Shown: positions 26,488 to 36,123, numbered from the stretch's first letter. The stretch: DNA of 64,000 bases from Paenarthrobacter sp. A20 (GCF_024168825.1 NZ_JALJWH010000001.1:1736001-1800000), one strand, 5' to 3'. Numbers and translations: made by a program. Notes: a model not told the origin generated them from the sequence alone.

Positions 26488-28085
26488 TGTCCGGCTACTT
26501 TCTTGGACTGTTGGAAGAGAAGGTACGTCATGGGGGCCGACAACAGAATCATCAACAACGCATACGGTGCGGCACCGGCGTAGTCGATCTCGCTGCTTTT
26601 GCTCCAGAACTCCGTGGCCAACGTCCGCGTGCCGTTGGGCGAGAGAAGCAAGGTGGCCGTCAGTTCGTTGACAATGGCAAGGAAGACCAGCGCTGCACCG
26701 CCTGCAGCGGCCGGCGCAGTAAGCCGCAACGTCACTTTGAAGAAGGACGCCAAAGGGGTCTTGCCCAAGGACTGCGCGGCCTCATCGAGTTCCTTGGGCG
26801 CCTGTGCCAGGCCTGCACGGATATTCACCAAAGCCCGTGGAAGGAACAGCAGGACGTACGCGGCAATCAGGACTCCCGCGGTCTGGTAAACCCCCGGTAC
26901 GGCCCGGATGCTGACGGTGACGAACGCCAGGCCCACCACGATTCCCGGCAGTGAACTGGTGACATAGTTGGAGAGTTCCAGCATCTTGCTGAACCAGCTG
27001 GGGTGCCTGACGGCAAGGTAAGCCATGGGAAATGCCACCACCGTGGTGACGATCGCTCCGGCCGCCCCGTACATGAGGGTCTGAAGGAGCGCCGGGACGA
27101 ACTCCTCGGCTGCCCACACTTCCGAACCGCCCGCCATGACCCACTTGAGGACAAACCAGAGTGGGAGCCCGAAAGCCAGGACCGTGAGGGCCAGGAGGGC
27201 CAACTGCGCAGGCAGCTGGTATCCCCCCAGGGGCAACCGAATGGCCCTCGCTTGCGCGCCGGAGCCGATCCGGGCGTAGCGGGCAGAGCCGCGGCTTTTG
27301 ACCTCCGCCAGCAGCAGGAGCAGGCACAGGAACACCAACACGCTGGCCAGCATGTTGCCTGCGGTCCCGTTGAAGGTGGACTGGAACTGAACCATGATGG
27401 CCGTGGTGAACGTGTCAAAGCGGATCATCGCGAAGGCGCCATACTCGGCCAACAGGTGCAGCGCCACCAGCAGAGCACCGCCGGTCATGGCAATTCGCAG
27501 TTGCGGCAACACCACCCGGACGAAGACAGCCCAGGAGCCCAGGCCCAACGACGCTGCGGACTGTTCAATGGCTGGGTCCAGCCGGCCAAGGGTTGCAGCG
27601 GCCGGAATGTACACCAACGGGAAGTAGGACAGCGTGGCGATCAGAACCCCGGACCAGAGGCCCTCCAAGGAGGGAACCGCGGACACCCAGGAGTAGCTGT
27701 TGACGAACGCCGGAATAGCCAACGGGGCAGCCAGCGCCACGGCCCACCAACGGTGTCCGCGCAGTTGGGTTCGTTCCACCAGCCACGCGCCGCCCACTCC
27801 GAGCACCAGGCACAGCGGCACGGTGAACACCATCAGCAAAACGGTGTTCAGCAGGAGCTCGCCTACGCGTGGACGCACAATGAGATCAACGGCCGTGTCC
27901 CAGCCCGTCGCGGCCGTCATGTACAGCACGTAGCCCAGTGGAATCAGCGAAAACAGCGCTATCAGCACCGCCAGTAACGACACCGTGGAAACGCCGAAAG
28001 GCGGGCGGGGGCGCTTGCCCCGGCCCGCCGTCGTCGTGCTTCCCTCTGAACGTGGAACGTTGGGAGCCGATTGTTCGGTGGTCAC
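26484..28085 (-). CDS. ABC transporter permease, fused two-domain (FbpB/ThiP-like)
   Basis: A 533-residue membrane permease with about 12 helices and two BPD_transp_1 domains. EAA-like loops occur at [20 protein letters not shown] (first half) and [20 protein letters not shown] (second half), both of which contact the ATPase. This duplicated architecture is typical of iron(III) and thiamine importers. The first 25 residues are cytosolic and basic. It starts 4 bp after the binding-protein gene. With the iron-type binding protein and the upstream DtxR-like box, ferric iron is the best substrate guess. Confidence 0.95.
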   Translation of the reverse strand: MTTEQSAPNVPRSEGSTTTAGRGKRPRPPFGVSTVSLLAVLIALFSLIPLGYVLYMTAATGWDTAVDLIVRPRVGELLLNTVLLMVFTVPLCLVLGVGGAWLVERTQLRGHRWWAVALAAPLAIPAFVNSYSWVSAVPSLEGLWSGVLIATLSYFPLVYIPAAATLGRLDPAIEQSAASLGLGSWAVFVRVVLPQLRIAMTGGALLVALHLLAEYGAFAMIRFDTFTTAIMVQFQSTFNGTAGNMLASVLVFLCLLLLLAEVKSRGSARYARIGSGAQARAIRLPLGGYQLPAQLALLALTVLAFGLPLWFVLKWVMAGGSEVWAAEEFVPALLQTLMYGAAGAIVTTVVAFPMAYLAVRHPSWFSKMLELSNYVTSSLPGIVVGLAFVTVSIRAVPGVYQTAGVLIAAYVLLFLPRALVNIRAGLAQAPKELDEAAQSLGKTPLASFFKVTLRLTAPAAAGGAALVFLAIVNELTATLLLSPNGTRTLATEFWSKSSEIDYAGAAPYALLMILLSAPMTYLLFQQSKKVAGQ

Positions 28086-28089
28086 AGAG

Positions 28090-29136
28090 TTACAGGAGTC
28101 CTGCCTTGGTCATCAATTCAGTGACCTTGGTGGAGTTCAGCTTGGCGGGGTCCACCGTGGGAGCCTGCAGGTCCTTGATGGGAACAAGCTTCTCGTTGGC
28201 ATCAACCTGTGAGGCGATGGCGTATTCGAAGGACGTTCCGGTCTTGAGGATCTCCTGCCCGGCCTTGCCCGTGATGAACTTCAGGAACGCCTGCGCGTCG
28301 GCCGCCTTCTTGGACGACTTCAGGACGCCGCCACCCGAGACGGAAACGAACGCGCCCGGGTCCTGGTTCTTGAAGTAGAACGGCGTGACGTTCTTGGAAT
28401 TCTCGCCGGTTTTGGCCTGGTCGCCATAGTAGTAGTAGTGGTAGATCAGTGCCGCGTCCACTTCTCCGGCGTTGACGGCCTTCATGGCAGTGCTGTTGCC
28501 CTTGTAGGCCTTGAAGTTCTCCTTCATGCCCTTGAGCCACTCTTCGGTTGCGGCCTCGCCCTTGAGCTCAAGCAGTGCCGAGACAATGGCTTGGAAGTCA
28601 GCGCCGGAGGGCGACGCTGCCCACTTTCCCTTCCATTCAGGGTTTGCCAGATCCAGCATTGACTTGGGCAGCTGGTCCTCGCTGATTTTGGTCTTGTCGT
28701 ACACCAGGACGGTGGAGCGCGCAGCAATTCCGGTCCACTTCCCCGTGGAGGGGCGGAATTCCGCCGGGACCTGGTCGATGGTGGCTTTATCGACGTCGGC
28801 GAACAGTCCTGCGTTCTCCACCTGCGCCATTGCAGGGGAGTTCTCGGTGAGGAAGACGTCAGCCGGTGAGGCCGCGCCTTCCTGGACAATCTGGTTGGAC
28901 ATTTCGGTGTCCGAGCCCTGGCGCAGGGTGACCTTGATGCCGGTCTCCTTGGTGAAGGCGTCGATCCATTCCTTGGTCAGGCTCTCATGCTGGGCGTTGT
29001 AGACCGTGATGCCATCGCCCGCGGCCGACGAACCGGACGCGTCCGGCGAGGTGGTGGTGGAGCCGCAGGCGGAAAGGCCAAGAGCGGCGGTGGCGAGGAG
29101 TGCGATTCCGGCCAGAGCGTTTTTGGGGAGCTTCAT
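28090..29136 (-). CDS. Iron(III)-type ABC substrate-binding lipoprotein
   Basis: A 348-residue binding protein. The signal peptide ends in the lipobox LGLSAC (Cys at about 24), so it is lipid-anchored outside the membrane. It opens [20 protein letters not shown], contains [19 protein letters not shown], and has a Tyr-rich metal site [12 protein letters not shown], as in FbpA-class ferric-binding proteins. The ATG at 29136 is chosen because it starts the signal peptide; the upstream ORF extension of 68 codons was rejected. A DtxR/IdeR-type box is centred 100 bp upstream. It is the first gene of the import operon. Confidence 0.93.
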   Translation of the reverse strand: MKLPKNALAGIALLATAALGLSACGSTTTSPDASGSSAAGDGITVYNAQHESLTKEWIDAFTKETGIKVTLRQGSDTEMSNQIVQEGAASPADVFLTENSPAMAQVENAGLFADVDKATIDQVPAEFRPSTGKWTGIAARSTVLVYDKTKISEDQLPKSMLDLANPEWKGKWAASPSGADFQAIVSALLELKGEAATEEWLKGMKENFKAYKGNSTAMKAVNAGEVDAALIYHYYYYGDQAKTGENSKNVTPFYFKNQDPGAFVSVSGGGVLKSSKKAADAQAFLKFITGKAGQEILKTGTSFEYAIASQVDANEKLVPIKDLQAPTVDPAKLNSTKVTELMTKAGLL

Positions 29137-29226
29137 GGGGCTACTTTCTGGGAACAGGCATGGAAGTCCACGGCAGTGGTGTCGTGTCCATGCTGGCGGG
29201 AAGGTTGGGGTCCGCCGTAAAAAGCG

Positions 29227-29245
29227 TAGGTTAGCCATACCTTTG
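29227..29245. promoter_or_regulatory. DtxR/IdeR-type iron box upstream of ABC operon
   Basis: The 19-bp site GTAGGTTAGCCATACCTTT matches the consensus TWAGGTTAGSCTAACCTWA at 15 of 19 positions. It contains the intact left half TAGGTTAGC and the right-half ACCT. Its position 91 bp before the start codon suits iron-dependent repression of the importer. Confidence 0.75.
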
Positions 29246-29285
29246 TTCAAAAGCCGAAAGAGCTTTAAGTGACAGGGATCACGGT

Positions 29286-29313
29286 AATTACGGAAGTGTT
29301 GCGTATCGTAATT
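29286..29313 (-). terminator. Inverted repeat after GH76 gene
   Basis: Perfect arms AATTACG (29286-29292) and CGTAATT (29307-29313) lie 4 bp past the GH76 stop on the minus strand. The stem is AT-rich and short, so terminator function is tentative. Confidence 0.4.
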
Positions 29314-29317
29314 CGTT

Positions 29318-30478
29318 TTACATACTGGCCGCAGCCTCAAATGTCATCCACGCCTGCAACTGCGTGGAAAGTTCGACGGCGGCACCCGCCGGATACGTCC
29401 CGCTCGCCGGCCGCAGGGGATTGGGGGAGAAGATCAATGGCACGCTGCCCTTGCCCCGCATCAGCTCGGGCGCTTCCCTCCGGGTCAGCCAGAAAGCTTC
29501 AGCCGTGGCGTGCACCAGGGCCCGGGCAGTCCGCCTTGTGGTTTCCTGTAGGCGGTGGTCCCGCGCGGCCAGCGCCAGATACCTGACGAGGATCCCGGTG
29601 AAGAGGCCGCCGTCACCGGTTCCATCGCCGTGGACCACACGAGTCCCGGGGACGGTCAGCTCGCGGGCCACCGACTCAACCAAATGCTCAGCCCGTTCCA
29701 GATTTTCCTGGCCGCCAAGTTCCAGTAAGGCACCCAGAATCGGGCCTTGGTTATAGGTATAGATGGCCTCTTCCAGGACGGTTTCACCATTCTTGATCCT
29801 CAGCCCATCCTGGTAGACGCCCCGTTCCGCGTGGAAGAGCTTGCTGTTGAGCCAGTTCACCAGGGACTGCGCCCTCTCGCGGTGGTCCGTCCGTGCGAAG
29901 TACAGAGCCACCGGAGCTGTGGCCGGCGTGTTCTTGAAGTCCCGTTGGGTGCTCCAAAAGGTTCCACCGCCCAGGTCCTCCGTCGAGGCCGAGTCGAACT
30001 GCAGCGTCAGCTTCCTGCGGACATAGGCATTGCGCCGACGGCCCGGGTTCCTGGTCTCCTCCGCCAGCCTTTCGAGCCTCAGGGTGGAGAGGGCCAGCCA
30101 GGCCATGTCGTCGTAGAAGTGGTTCTCAAACCTGAACAGGTTCCTCAACCGGATGGTGGTGACCAGTCGTGAAGCGAGCCTGCCCGCACTGGGGCGGGAG
30201 TCGCCGTCGAACTTTGTTTGGGTGGACAATTCACGACGACCGGCGTCCACCAAGCAATCGACGTAGTGCGCCTGCCACCAATAGTGCCAAGGGCCGAAGA
30301 CGCTGCGGGCGGCTTTCGCGGGAATACTCACCGCACCTAAGTGGGTGCCGGGCAGGAAAAGAAGGCGCCGGCCGAAATTGCGGGTCACTGAGCGGGCCGC
30401 GTGGTCGGCGCGTTCTGCCCACTCTGTTCGCTCCGTGAAGGGGAGCGGCTGCTCGGCAGGGGAGGAATCGGCTGGCAT
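29318..30478 (-). CDS. Glycoside hydrolase family 76 protein (alpha-1,6-mannanase-like)
   Basis: A 386-residue (alpha/alpha)6-barrel protein. The GH76 catalytic Asp pair is in FYDDMAWLALSTLRLERL, and the second hallmark EEAIYTYNQGPILGALLELG is present, with GDGTGDGGLFTGILVRYLAL later. GH76 enzymes cut alpha-1,6-mannan. No signal peptide is seen: the N-terminus is polar (ADSSPAEQPLPFTERTEWAE). The protein is therefore cytosolic or exported by another route, which is unusual for an endo-mannanase. It is divergent from the SDR gene and 181 bp upstream of the iron-type importer, on the same strand. Confidence 0.9.
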   Translation of the reverse strand: MPADSSPAEQPLPFTERTEWAERADHAARSVTRNFGRRLLFLPGTHLGAVSIPAKAARSVFGPWHYWWQAHYVDCLVDAGRRELSTQTKFDGDSRPSAGRLASRLVTTIRLRNLFRFENHFYDDMAWLALSTLRLERLAEETRNPGRRRNAYVRRKLTLQFDSASTEDLGGGTFWSTQRDFKNTPATAPVALYFARTDHRERAQSLVNWLNSKLFHAERGVYQDGLRIKNGETVLEEAIYTYNQGPILGALLELGGQENLERAEHLVESVARELTVPGTRVVHGDGTGDGGLFTGILVRYLALAARDHRLQETTRRTARALVHATAEAFWLTRREAPELMRGKGSVPLIFSPNPLRPASGTYPAGAAVELSTQLQAWMTFEAAASM

Positions 30479-30517
30479 GTCCCCAGCCTACCGAGGGTGC
30501 GCTGGCTCACAATTCCA

Positions 30518-30533
30518 GTTAACATGCATTAAC
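30518..30533. promoter_or_regulatory. Inverted repeat GTTAA-N6-TTAAC upstream of SDR/ACAD operon
   Basis: The site GTTAACATGCATTAAC has 5-bp perfect arms in the divergent GH76-SDR intergenic region, 30 bp before the SDR start. It could be an operator or part of a promoter; nothing identifies the regulator. Confidence 0.35.
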
Positions 30534-30562
30534 GGATTTGAGTTCTGCATCAAGGAGGATGG

Positions 30563-31366
30563 ATGGACATCAAGGGCACGGTCGCGCTGATCACAGGCGG
30601 CGCATCAGGGTTGGGGGCCGCTACCGCAAAGCGTTTGTTCGACGCGGGGGCTTCGGTGGTCCTTGTGGATCTGCCGCAGTCGGCGGGGGACGCTTACGCG
30701 GCGGAACTGAACACGGGCAGCCCACACAGCCCATCGGCTCCGAGGGCCGTTTTTGTCCCCGCCGACGTCACCAACGAGGCCCAGGTACAGGCCGCCGTCG
30801 ACGCCGCAGTTGCACTTGGGCCGCTCCGCATCGTCGTCAACTGTGCCGGCATCGCCACCCCGGGCAAAGTCCTGGGCCGTGACGGCGTGCTGCCCCTGGA
30901 AAACTTCAACAAGGTCATCCAGATCAACCTTGTGGGCACGTTCAACGTGATCCGCCTCGCCGCCGCAGCCATGGTGGAAACCGAGCCGGTTGCCACTGAA
31001 CTTGGCGGGCCCGAGCGCGGCGTTGTCATCAACACCGCGTCCGTCGCCGCATTCGAAGGCCAGATCGGGCAGCCTGCCTACGCAGCATCGAAAGGTGCCG
31101 TAGCGGCCATGACCCTGCCGCTGGCGCGCGAGTTTGCCCGTTCGCTGATCCGGGTGGCCACCATCGCGCCCGGCATCTTCGAAACGCCCATGATGGCTGG
31201 TCTTCCGCAAGCCGCCCAGGATTCCCTGGGCCAGCAGGTGCCACATCCCGCCCGCCTCGGCCGCGCGGCGGAGTACGCCAACCTGGCCGCCCATATCGTG
31301 GAGAACGCCATGCTCAACGGGGAGACCATCCGGCTGGACGGCGCCATCCGCATGGGGCTCAAATGA
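30563..31366 (+). CDS. Short-chain dehydrogenase, 3-hydroxyacyl-CoA dehydrogenase type 2-like
   Basis: A 267-residue classical SDR. The NAD motif is [23 protein letters not shown] after beta-2 indicates NAD preference, [11 protein letters not shown] marks beta-4, and the catalytic Ser/Tyr/Lys are in [20 protein letters not shown] then KGA. The segment with [10 protein letters not shown] and the end [16 protein letters not shown] resemble HSD17B10-type 3-hydroxyacyl-CoA dehydrogenases of fatty or branched-chain acid oxidation. A strong AAGGAGGA ribosome site precedes the ATG. The stop overlaps the next start (ATGA), so it is coupled to an acyl-CoA dehydrogenase. Confidence 0.93.
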   Translation: MDIKGTVALITGGASGLGAATAKRLFDAGASVVLVDLPQSAGDAYAAELNTGSPHSPSAPRAVFVPADVTNEAQVQAAVDAAVALGPLRIVVNCAGIATPGKVLGRDGVLPLENFNKVIQINLVGTFNVIRLAAAAMVETEPVATELGGPERGVVINTASVAAFEGQIGQPAYAASKGAVAAMTLPLAREFARSLIRVATIAPGIFETPMMAGLPQAAQDSLGQQVPHPARLGRAAEYANLAAHIVENAMLNGETIRLDGAIRMGLK

Positions 31367-32637
31367 TGGGCGACTACAGCGGCGGTTCAGTGTCCCCTGG
31401 CTCGGCGGGCGCCGTTCCGCCATCCGTGGCGGACCTGCCCACTGCCGACTTCTTCGACTTCGAGTCTCTGCTGAGCGTCCAGGAACAGCGGAAACTCAAC
31501 GAACTCCGGGCCTTCCTCGCCTCGGAGATAGCCCCTTATGCCGGGCAATGGTGGGAAAAAGCCGAGTTCCCGGAGCACATCCTGCCCAAGCTCGCAGCCC
31601 TGCGGCTCAGTGCTCCGGCACAGCGTGGATATACGCACCTTTTCGCCGGCCTGGTCATCGCCGAGATGACACGCGTTGATACTTCAATTGCCACGTTCTT
31701 CATGGTCCATCACGATCTCTTCGTGGAGTCACTGTACGACTTCGGCAGCGACTCCCAACAGGACCGCTACCTCGACGACGCGTCCAACCTCCGCACCACC
31801 GGAGCCTTCGCGCTGACCGAACCGGACCATGGGTCCGATGTTGCCGGAGGTATGGAAACCACCGCCCAACGCGTTGAGCGGGCAGACCACGACGGCGGTG
31901 ACTACTGGGTGATCAACGGCGCCAAACGCTGGATCGGCAACGGGACGTTCTGCGACTACATGCTGGTGTGGGCCAAGGACGAGGCGGACGGCGCCGTGCG
32001 CGCGTTCATCGTTGACGCCTCCCTGCCGGGCATCACCCGGAGCCGCATCGAGAACAAGATCGCCCTGCGGACCGTGCAGAACGCCGACATCGTTTTCGTG
32101 GATGTCGAAGTAGCTGAGGCAGATCGCTTCGCAGGCATCAGCAGCTTTGCCGACACCAACCACCTGCTGCGCGGATCCCGGATCATGGTCGCCTGGCAGG
32201 CCGTCGGCCAGCAACTGGCAGCGTTCGACGTAGCCCGGCAGTACGCCGTGGAACGGATGCAGTTCGGCAGGCCGCTCGCCAAATTCCAGCTCATCCAGCA
32301 ACACTTGGTGGACATGTTGGGAAACTCCGTAGCCAGCATGGGGATGATGGTCAGGATCGCGCAATTGCAGGAAGACATCTACACCGACGCCCAAGGTGTG
32401 CGGCACGGCGGCGCAGACATGGCACAAGTGGCGCTCGCGAAAGCATACTGCAGTGCCCGGATGCGGGAGACGGTAGCCCTGGGGCGGTCCATTCTTGGCG
32501 GCAACGGAATCGTCACCGACTACCGGATCGCCAAGATCTTTGCTGACGCCGAGGCCATCTTCACGTACGAGGGCTCGTACGAAATCAACTCGCTCATCGT
32601 TGGCCGCGCTGTGACGGGAGTTTCGGCGATCGCCTAG
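31363..32637 (+). CDS. Acyl-CoA dehydrogenase (glutaryl-CoA dehydrogenase-like)
   Basis: A 424-residue FAD enzyme that makes 2-enoyl-CoA. Motifs are [17 protein letters not shown] in the mid region, [73 protein letters not shown] and the catalytic Glu in [19 protein letters not shown]. The YEG...GRA(V/I)TG ending is typical of glutaryl-CoA dehydrogenase and plant ACX4-like enzymes. It overlaps the SDR by 4 bp. Together they provide two oxidation steps of an acyl-CoA; the hydratase and thiolase are not in the window. Confidence 0.93.
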   Translation: MMGDYSGGSVSPGSAGAVPPSVADLPTADFFDFESLLSVQEQRKLNELRAFLASEIAPYAGQWWEKAEFPEHILPKLAALRLSAPAQRGYTHLFAGLVIAEMTRVDTSIATFFMVHHDLFVESLYDFGSDSQQDRYLDDASNLRTTGAFALTEPDHGSDVAGGMETTAQRVERADHDGGDYWVINGAKRWIGNGTFCDYMLVWAKDEADGAVRAFIVDASLPGITRSRIENKIALRTVQNADIVFVDVEVAEADRFAGISSFADTNHLLRGSRIMVAWQAVGQQLAAFDVARQYAVERMQFGRPLAKFQLIQQHLVDMLGNSVASMGMMVRIAQLQEDIYTDAQGVRHGGADMAQVALAKAYCSARMRETVALGRSILGGNGIVTDYRIAKIFADAEAIFTYEGSYEINSLIVGRAVTGVSAIA

Positions 32638-33464
32638 TCCTGCTGGGGGAGCTTCTCGCCCGCTTCCACCCGCACGTCTATCGAATTGCCACGGACAGGC
32701 ATGGGGCACGTTCCGTAGGGCGTGAAAGCGCTGGGGTAATTGATACTGCGGTTGAAATCGATCACCACGGAGCCATCGGGACGGGGGCGGGGGATGAATA
32801 CCTTGCGCCACTCATCCGTGGTGTCTCCGTTGGTTTCATCGTGGAAGGTCACATTGAGGGCCCCCAGCTTCTCCTCTTCGGCGTGAAGACGGATCTCGTG
32901 CGGGACGCCCGGTACCCGGAAAACCACCTCGCCCACTGAGCGATGGACCCCGTCCACCAACGGGTTGGCTGTGCCGATGGGTACGTCCTGGGGCTCGGCA
33001 TAGGCTTCGAAGCGGCCTCCGACAATCCAATCAGGGTTGAAATCGTACGCCGGTACGCCGCTGAACTCCGTCAGTACGGGAGAGCCATTGTCACGGGTGC
33101 GAACAGCGTACTTATCCGCACGCATGGCGAGTTCCACCACCACCTGCTTGCCATTGGGGCCGCCGTATTGGACCCACATCAGCGACTCTTCGTCTTCCAG
33201 CACGGCAGTGACCGTTCCTTCGACCTTCTCTCCAGTCTCAACGAAAGTGAGCCCGTCAGCCGCGCTCGCTGAAAGAGATGCTGTGGTGCCGTCGGTGGAC
33301 CAGAGACCGGGAACGAGTTCCAGTTCGGAGGGTGCAGCCTCAAGCCATTGGAACGACGTCAGGGTCAACCAACCATGTTCGGTGGAGAGCGCTTCCTTTC
33401 GACCGGTGCGGAACCGTTGCCAACGGGCCAGCTGGGGGTCGGTTGCGGTGGTGGGCGAGCTCAT
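32634..33464 (-). CDS. DUF1684 protein
   Basis: A 276-residue soluble protein of the DUF1684 family. Recognisable blocks are HGWLTLTSFQWLE near the start, PAYDFNPDWIVGGRFEAY, FRVPGVPHEIRLHAEEEKLG, and the hallmark C-terminus VIDFNRSINYPSAFTPYGTC followed by PMP. No catalytic residues are established for the family. GGAG precedes the ATG. It converges with the acyl-CoA dehydrogenase, and the two stop regions overlap by 4 bp. Confidence 0.9.
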   Translation of the reverse strand: MSSPTTATDPQLARWQRFRTGRKEALSTEHGWLTLTSFQWLEAAPSELELVPGLWSTDGTTASLSASAADGLTFVETGEKVEGTVTAVLEDEESLMWVQYGGPNGKQVVVELAMRADKYAVRTRDNGSPVLTEFSGVPAYDFNPDWIVGGRFEAYAEPQDVPIGTANPLVDGVHRSVGEVVFRVPGVPHEIRLHAEEEKLGALNVTFHDETNGDTTDEWRKVFIPRPRPDGSVVIDFNRSINYPSAFTPYGTCPMPVRGNSIDVRVEAGEKLPQQD

Positions 33465-33641
33465 GGGTCTCCTCGGCTGTGTTCACGTCAGTTCGCGGTG
33501 GTTGCACTTCCCTCAACTATGCGCCGGGCGTCGCCATTCCCGGAATCCATGGGCAGCGACAACGGGTGTCACCACCACATTGGAACGGCCCGCGCTGGCC
33601 CCCAACTCATGCCAGCGCGAGCCGAGATTTCTGGACTGCAT

Positions 33642-33674
33642 CGATGGGCCTAGTACCACGTACCCGGCCCATCG
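33642..33674 (-). terminator. Probable terminator of the surface-protein gene
   Basis: Perfect 9-bp arms CGATGGGCC (33642-33650) and GGCCCATCG (33666-33674) lie about 70 bp past the stop of the minus-strand surface-protein gene. The rest of the 282-bp gap 33465-33746 shows no gene. Confidence 0.6.
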
Positions 33675-33746
33675 CTGCTGTCTTGCTCCTTCGTGGAGCT
33701 CCCTCGACGGTCTTCTCGCCCTACCGCGGGCTCCTACGATCGCCTG

Positions 33747-35117
33747 CTAGTGCGACCGCCGCCGGGACCACCTGGCACCTGCGAAGGCGAGCACGGAACC
33801 CACAGCCAGCAGGGCTGCCGCAACAAACACGAATGCTGCTCCTTGGGTGCCGGTATTGGCGAGTTGCTCAGAGGCGTCCTCTCGGGCAGGTTCGGACGGT
33901 TCCATCGTCGGCGGCACAGCAACCGGGCTTGTGGTGTTCGAGGTCGGGGCCGGTGTGGCGGTGGTTGTGGTGGGGCTGGGTGTGGGGGTTGGCGTGGGGG
34001 TGGTTGTGGTGGGGCTGGGTGTGGGGGTTGGCGTGGGGGTGGTTGTGGTGGGGCTGGGTGTGGGGGTTGGCGTGGGGGTGGTTGTGGTGGGGCTGGGTGT
34101 GGGGGTTGGCGTGGGGGTGGTTGTGGTGGGGCTGGGTGTGGGGGTCGGCGTGGCGGTACCATCGCCCGTTCCACTTCCGCTGCTTCGACGGGTTTGCGCC
34201 ACGACCGGAGTTTCCTGGCCCGAAATGATGACCGTTCCGTTGTTTTCGTAGGAAGCCAAGGACGCATCGGTCACCTTCGTTACGACGAAGAGTTCCACGT
34301 GCTCGCCTTCGGGAAGTCCCGTCCAGGTGACCGTCAGTTCATGGGGGCTGCATTCGATGCTCGCCGGGTACTCGTCATCGTCATAGGGAGTGACAATGTT
34401 GCCGGCATTTCCCATATTTTGGCCGACCCGGGGCGTCACCCGGCTGCAGTCGATTTCCATGCCGCTCGCCGGAGTATCGGTAATCACAACATCGTTCGTC
34501 TCAGAGGACATGGGAGGCATAGAGAAGACTGATTCAAGTTCCGTCTGGCCAGGGTCCGACCACCACATGGACTTACCCACGGATGTCGGCATTCCCGGGA
34601 CGCAGTCCGAAGGGCAGGGCTCAATAACCACGGGTACGCGGACCACGCTGGAGCCCACGGTGAACGTCAACTCTTGAGTTTCACCGTTCGCCGGTTTCGC
34701 CGAGTACTGGGTGGTGAAGGAACAGGTTCCCCCCACGTCAAGGGGATGTGTGCCGACAAAATCCGTGAGGGTAAAGACAACCAGGCCGGCGTCGTTGGCC
34801 ACGGCCGTGGCAACGGTGTCGCCCGCCGAGTTATCCAGATCGAAGGAAGAGGCACCGAACCATCGCAGCTCCGACGGGAGCTGGATGCTGAAGGTGTCAC
34901 CGGGCTGCGAGTTGTCCGGCACGGACCATGCGCATGTCAGATCTACTTGGTCCCATTGACTGGAAACAACTGATTCCGTACTTAGGGTGATTTCCGCGTC
35001 CGCCAGCTCTGCAGCGTGGGCTGGAAGTGCCGACATGCTGAGCCCCAGAACGGCCATGACAGCCGCTAAAAGCGCGGCCACCAATGACACGGTTTTTAGA
35101 TGGATCTGATTTTTCAT
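33747..35117 (-). CDS. Sortase-anchored surface protein (LAxTG) with Ig-like domains and Thr/Pro stalk
   Basis: A 456-residue cell-wall protein. A signal peptide of about 35 residues ends LPAHA. The exported part (about 36-310) is beta-rich and adhesin-like, with a few Cys (LTCAWSVP, GTCSFTTQYS, EPCPSDCVPG). A stalk of about 65 residues follows, built of a 13-residue repeat SPTTTTPTPTPTP. The end is EQLANTG (LANTG at 419-423), a hydrophobic helix and the tail RWSRRRSH. LAxTG is the class E sortase signal known in actinobacteria. Ligand and role are unknown. It is followed on the minus strand by a clear terminator, so it is probably monocistronic. Confidence 0.88.
   Translation of the reverse strand: MKNQIHLKTVSLVAALLAAVMAVLGLSMSALPAHAAELADAEITLSTESVVSSQWDQVDLTCAWSVPDNSQPGDTFSIQLPSELRWFGASSFDLDNSAGDTVATAVANDAGLVVFTLTDFVGTHPLDVGGTCSFTTQYSAKPANGETQELTFTVGSSVVRVPVVIEPCPSDCVPGMPTSVGKSMWWSDPGQTELESVFSMPPMSSETNDVVITDTPASGMEIDCSRVTPRVGQNMGNAGNIVTPYDDDEYPASIECSPHELTVTWTGLPEGEHVELFVVTKVTDASLASYENNGTVIISGQETPVVAQTRRSSGSGTGDGTATPTPTPSPTTTTPTPTPTPSPTTTTPTPTPTPSPTTTTPTPTPTPSPTTTTPTPTPTPSPTTTTATPAPTSNTTSPVAVPPTMEPSEPAREDASEQLANTGTQGAAFVFVAAALLAVGSVLAFAGARWSRRRSH
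33962..34156 (-). repeat. 39-bp tandem repeats coding the Thr/Pro stalk
   Basis: Five 39-bp units lie at 33962-34000, 34001-34039, 34040-34078, 34079-34117 and 34118-34156. The first four are identical; the fifth differs at two bases. Each codes 13 residues of the surface-protein stalk, so copy changes stay in frame and would alter stalk length. Confidence 0.9.
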
Positions 35118-35153
35118 GAGCAGGGTGGTCCTTAGAATCCGTGGTGGAATGTT

Positions 35154-35194
35154 CCGTCACAGGATGAGTGTTCGGGCCAGTTGGTTCGTGACGG
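35154..35194 (-). terminator. Inverted repeat after the GGDEF-like gene
   Basis: Perfect arms CCGTCAC (35154-35160) and GTGACGG (35188-35194) with a 27-nt loop lie directly past the stop of the minus-strand gene at 35212 and before the surface-protein gene. It may be a terminator or an operator of the surface-protein gene. Confidence 0.4.
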
Positions 35195-35211
35195 CGTGAA
35201 AAGGCGACCGC

Positions 35212-36030
35212 CTATTTCGATTCGAAGGCAGAGTCCTGCGCCGCTGCCGTGGTGGCCGGTGCGATCGAGGTCAGGGGATAAAACTTCATGTGCGCAGGGC
35301 TCAGTGCGCCATCGCCCAGAGCTTCCAAGGCAGCCCTGCACTCCGACAGCCGGCAGAGATTGCTTTCGCTGAAAGGGAAGAGAACGTGCACGGCGGAGTT
35401 TTGATACATGGCCATGGCTCCGGTCCCATGCAGATGCCCGGTGACCTCTTCCCCGAGCCGGGCAAGCAGTGTCCAGCGATGGCTCCGGCTGTCCCGGGGC
35501 CGTGCGACGGAGATGATGGCCATGACGTGCGCAGCCGGGCATCCCGGGCCGGATCCCAACGCTGAGACCTCGTGGATCCGTCGCTGGAAGTGGGCTTGGG
35601 TTGCCAGTCCTGTGTAGACATCGGTACACGAGATGGGAGGCGCGTTGTCGGCAACTTCGGCCCAACCCTCCGCCAACGATTGAAGCGCATCGACGTCGAG
35701 GGTCTGTTCTGCCGCCGCGAACAGGGCCCGGAAGTCAGTCATGGTTTCACTGATGCTGACCCCGTTCCTCGCACGGGCGGCACCCAGTGATTTGGCCGTG
35801 GGAGCTGGAACCAGTGCGTTCGTGGCGAGCGAAGTTACGACGGTACGGACTTCGGGCAGGAACCAATCCGCACGGAATCGCCAACCTGTCTGGTAGCTGG
35901 TGGTCTGCCATCTACGCAGCAAAAGGTGCCGCGAGAACGTGCACTCTGCGAATGATTTTGTCCGGAACGATGTCATATCCGAACAGTGCGGGCGAAAGCC
36001 GTTTCGTGACGAAACAGCACCGAGATTCAT
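35212..36030 (-). CDS. Degenerate GGDEF-domain-like protein
   Basis: A 272-residue soluble protein. From about residue 137, DVYTGLATQAHFQRRIHEVS fits the opening of GGDEF domains (D-x-LTGL-x-NR-x-x-F). MAIISVARP then takes the place of the metal-binding strand. Where the GGDEF motif should be, the sequence reads MAMYQNSAVHVLFPFSESN, so the catalytic motif is lost. The region before (about 45-125) is helical (VRTVVTSLATNALVPAPTAK). Diguanylate cyclase activity is not expected; nucleotide binding or protein contact is possible. It is divergent from the fused sigma factor, sharing a 93-bp promoter region. The start at 36030 has AAGG 9 nt upstream and is uncertain. Confidence 0.7.
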   Translation of the reverse strand: MNLGAVSSRNGFRPHCSDMTSFRTKSFAECTFSRHLLLRRWQTTSYQTGWRFRADWFLPEVRTVVTSLATNALVPAPTAKSLGAARARNGVSISETMTDFRALFAAAEQTLDVDALQSLAEGWAEVADNAPPISCTDVYTGLATQAHFQRRIHEVSALGSGPGCPAAHVMAIISVARPRDSRSHRWTLLARLGEEVTGHLHGTGAMAMYQNSAVHVLFPFSESNLCRLSECRAALEALGDGALSPAHMKFYPLTSIAPATTAAAQDSAFESK

Positions 36031-36123
36031 TGCTAAAGACCTTGTATAAACCGCGTCACGACTTGCCTCCTGCCACCACTCCTATATATGGGCAGGATTA
36101 TTTACGGTTTGGGGGTGCCTTAG
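36031..36123. promoter_or_regulatory. Divergent promoter region of the GGDEF-like and sigma-factor genes
   Basis: A 93-bp AT-richer gap. It contains CCTGCC (36067-36072) and GGCAGG (36091-36096), an inverted repeat around TATATA. TTTATACAAGG on the minus strand could be a -10 element. A GGGGGTGCC stretch lies before the sigma-factor ATG. Assignment of boxes is tentative. Confidence 0.4.

Noticed and set aside
33278..34228. Plus-strand frames with Trp/Gly-rich repeats
   Set aside because: They are reverse-strand readings of the 39-bp repeats that code the Thr/Pro stalk of the surface protein.
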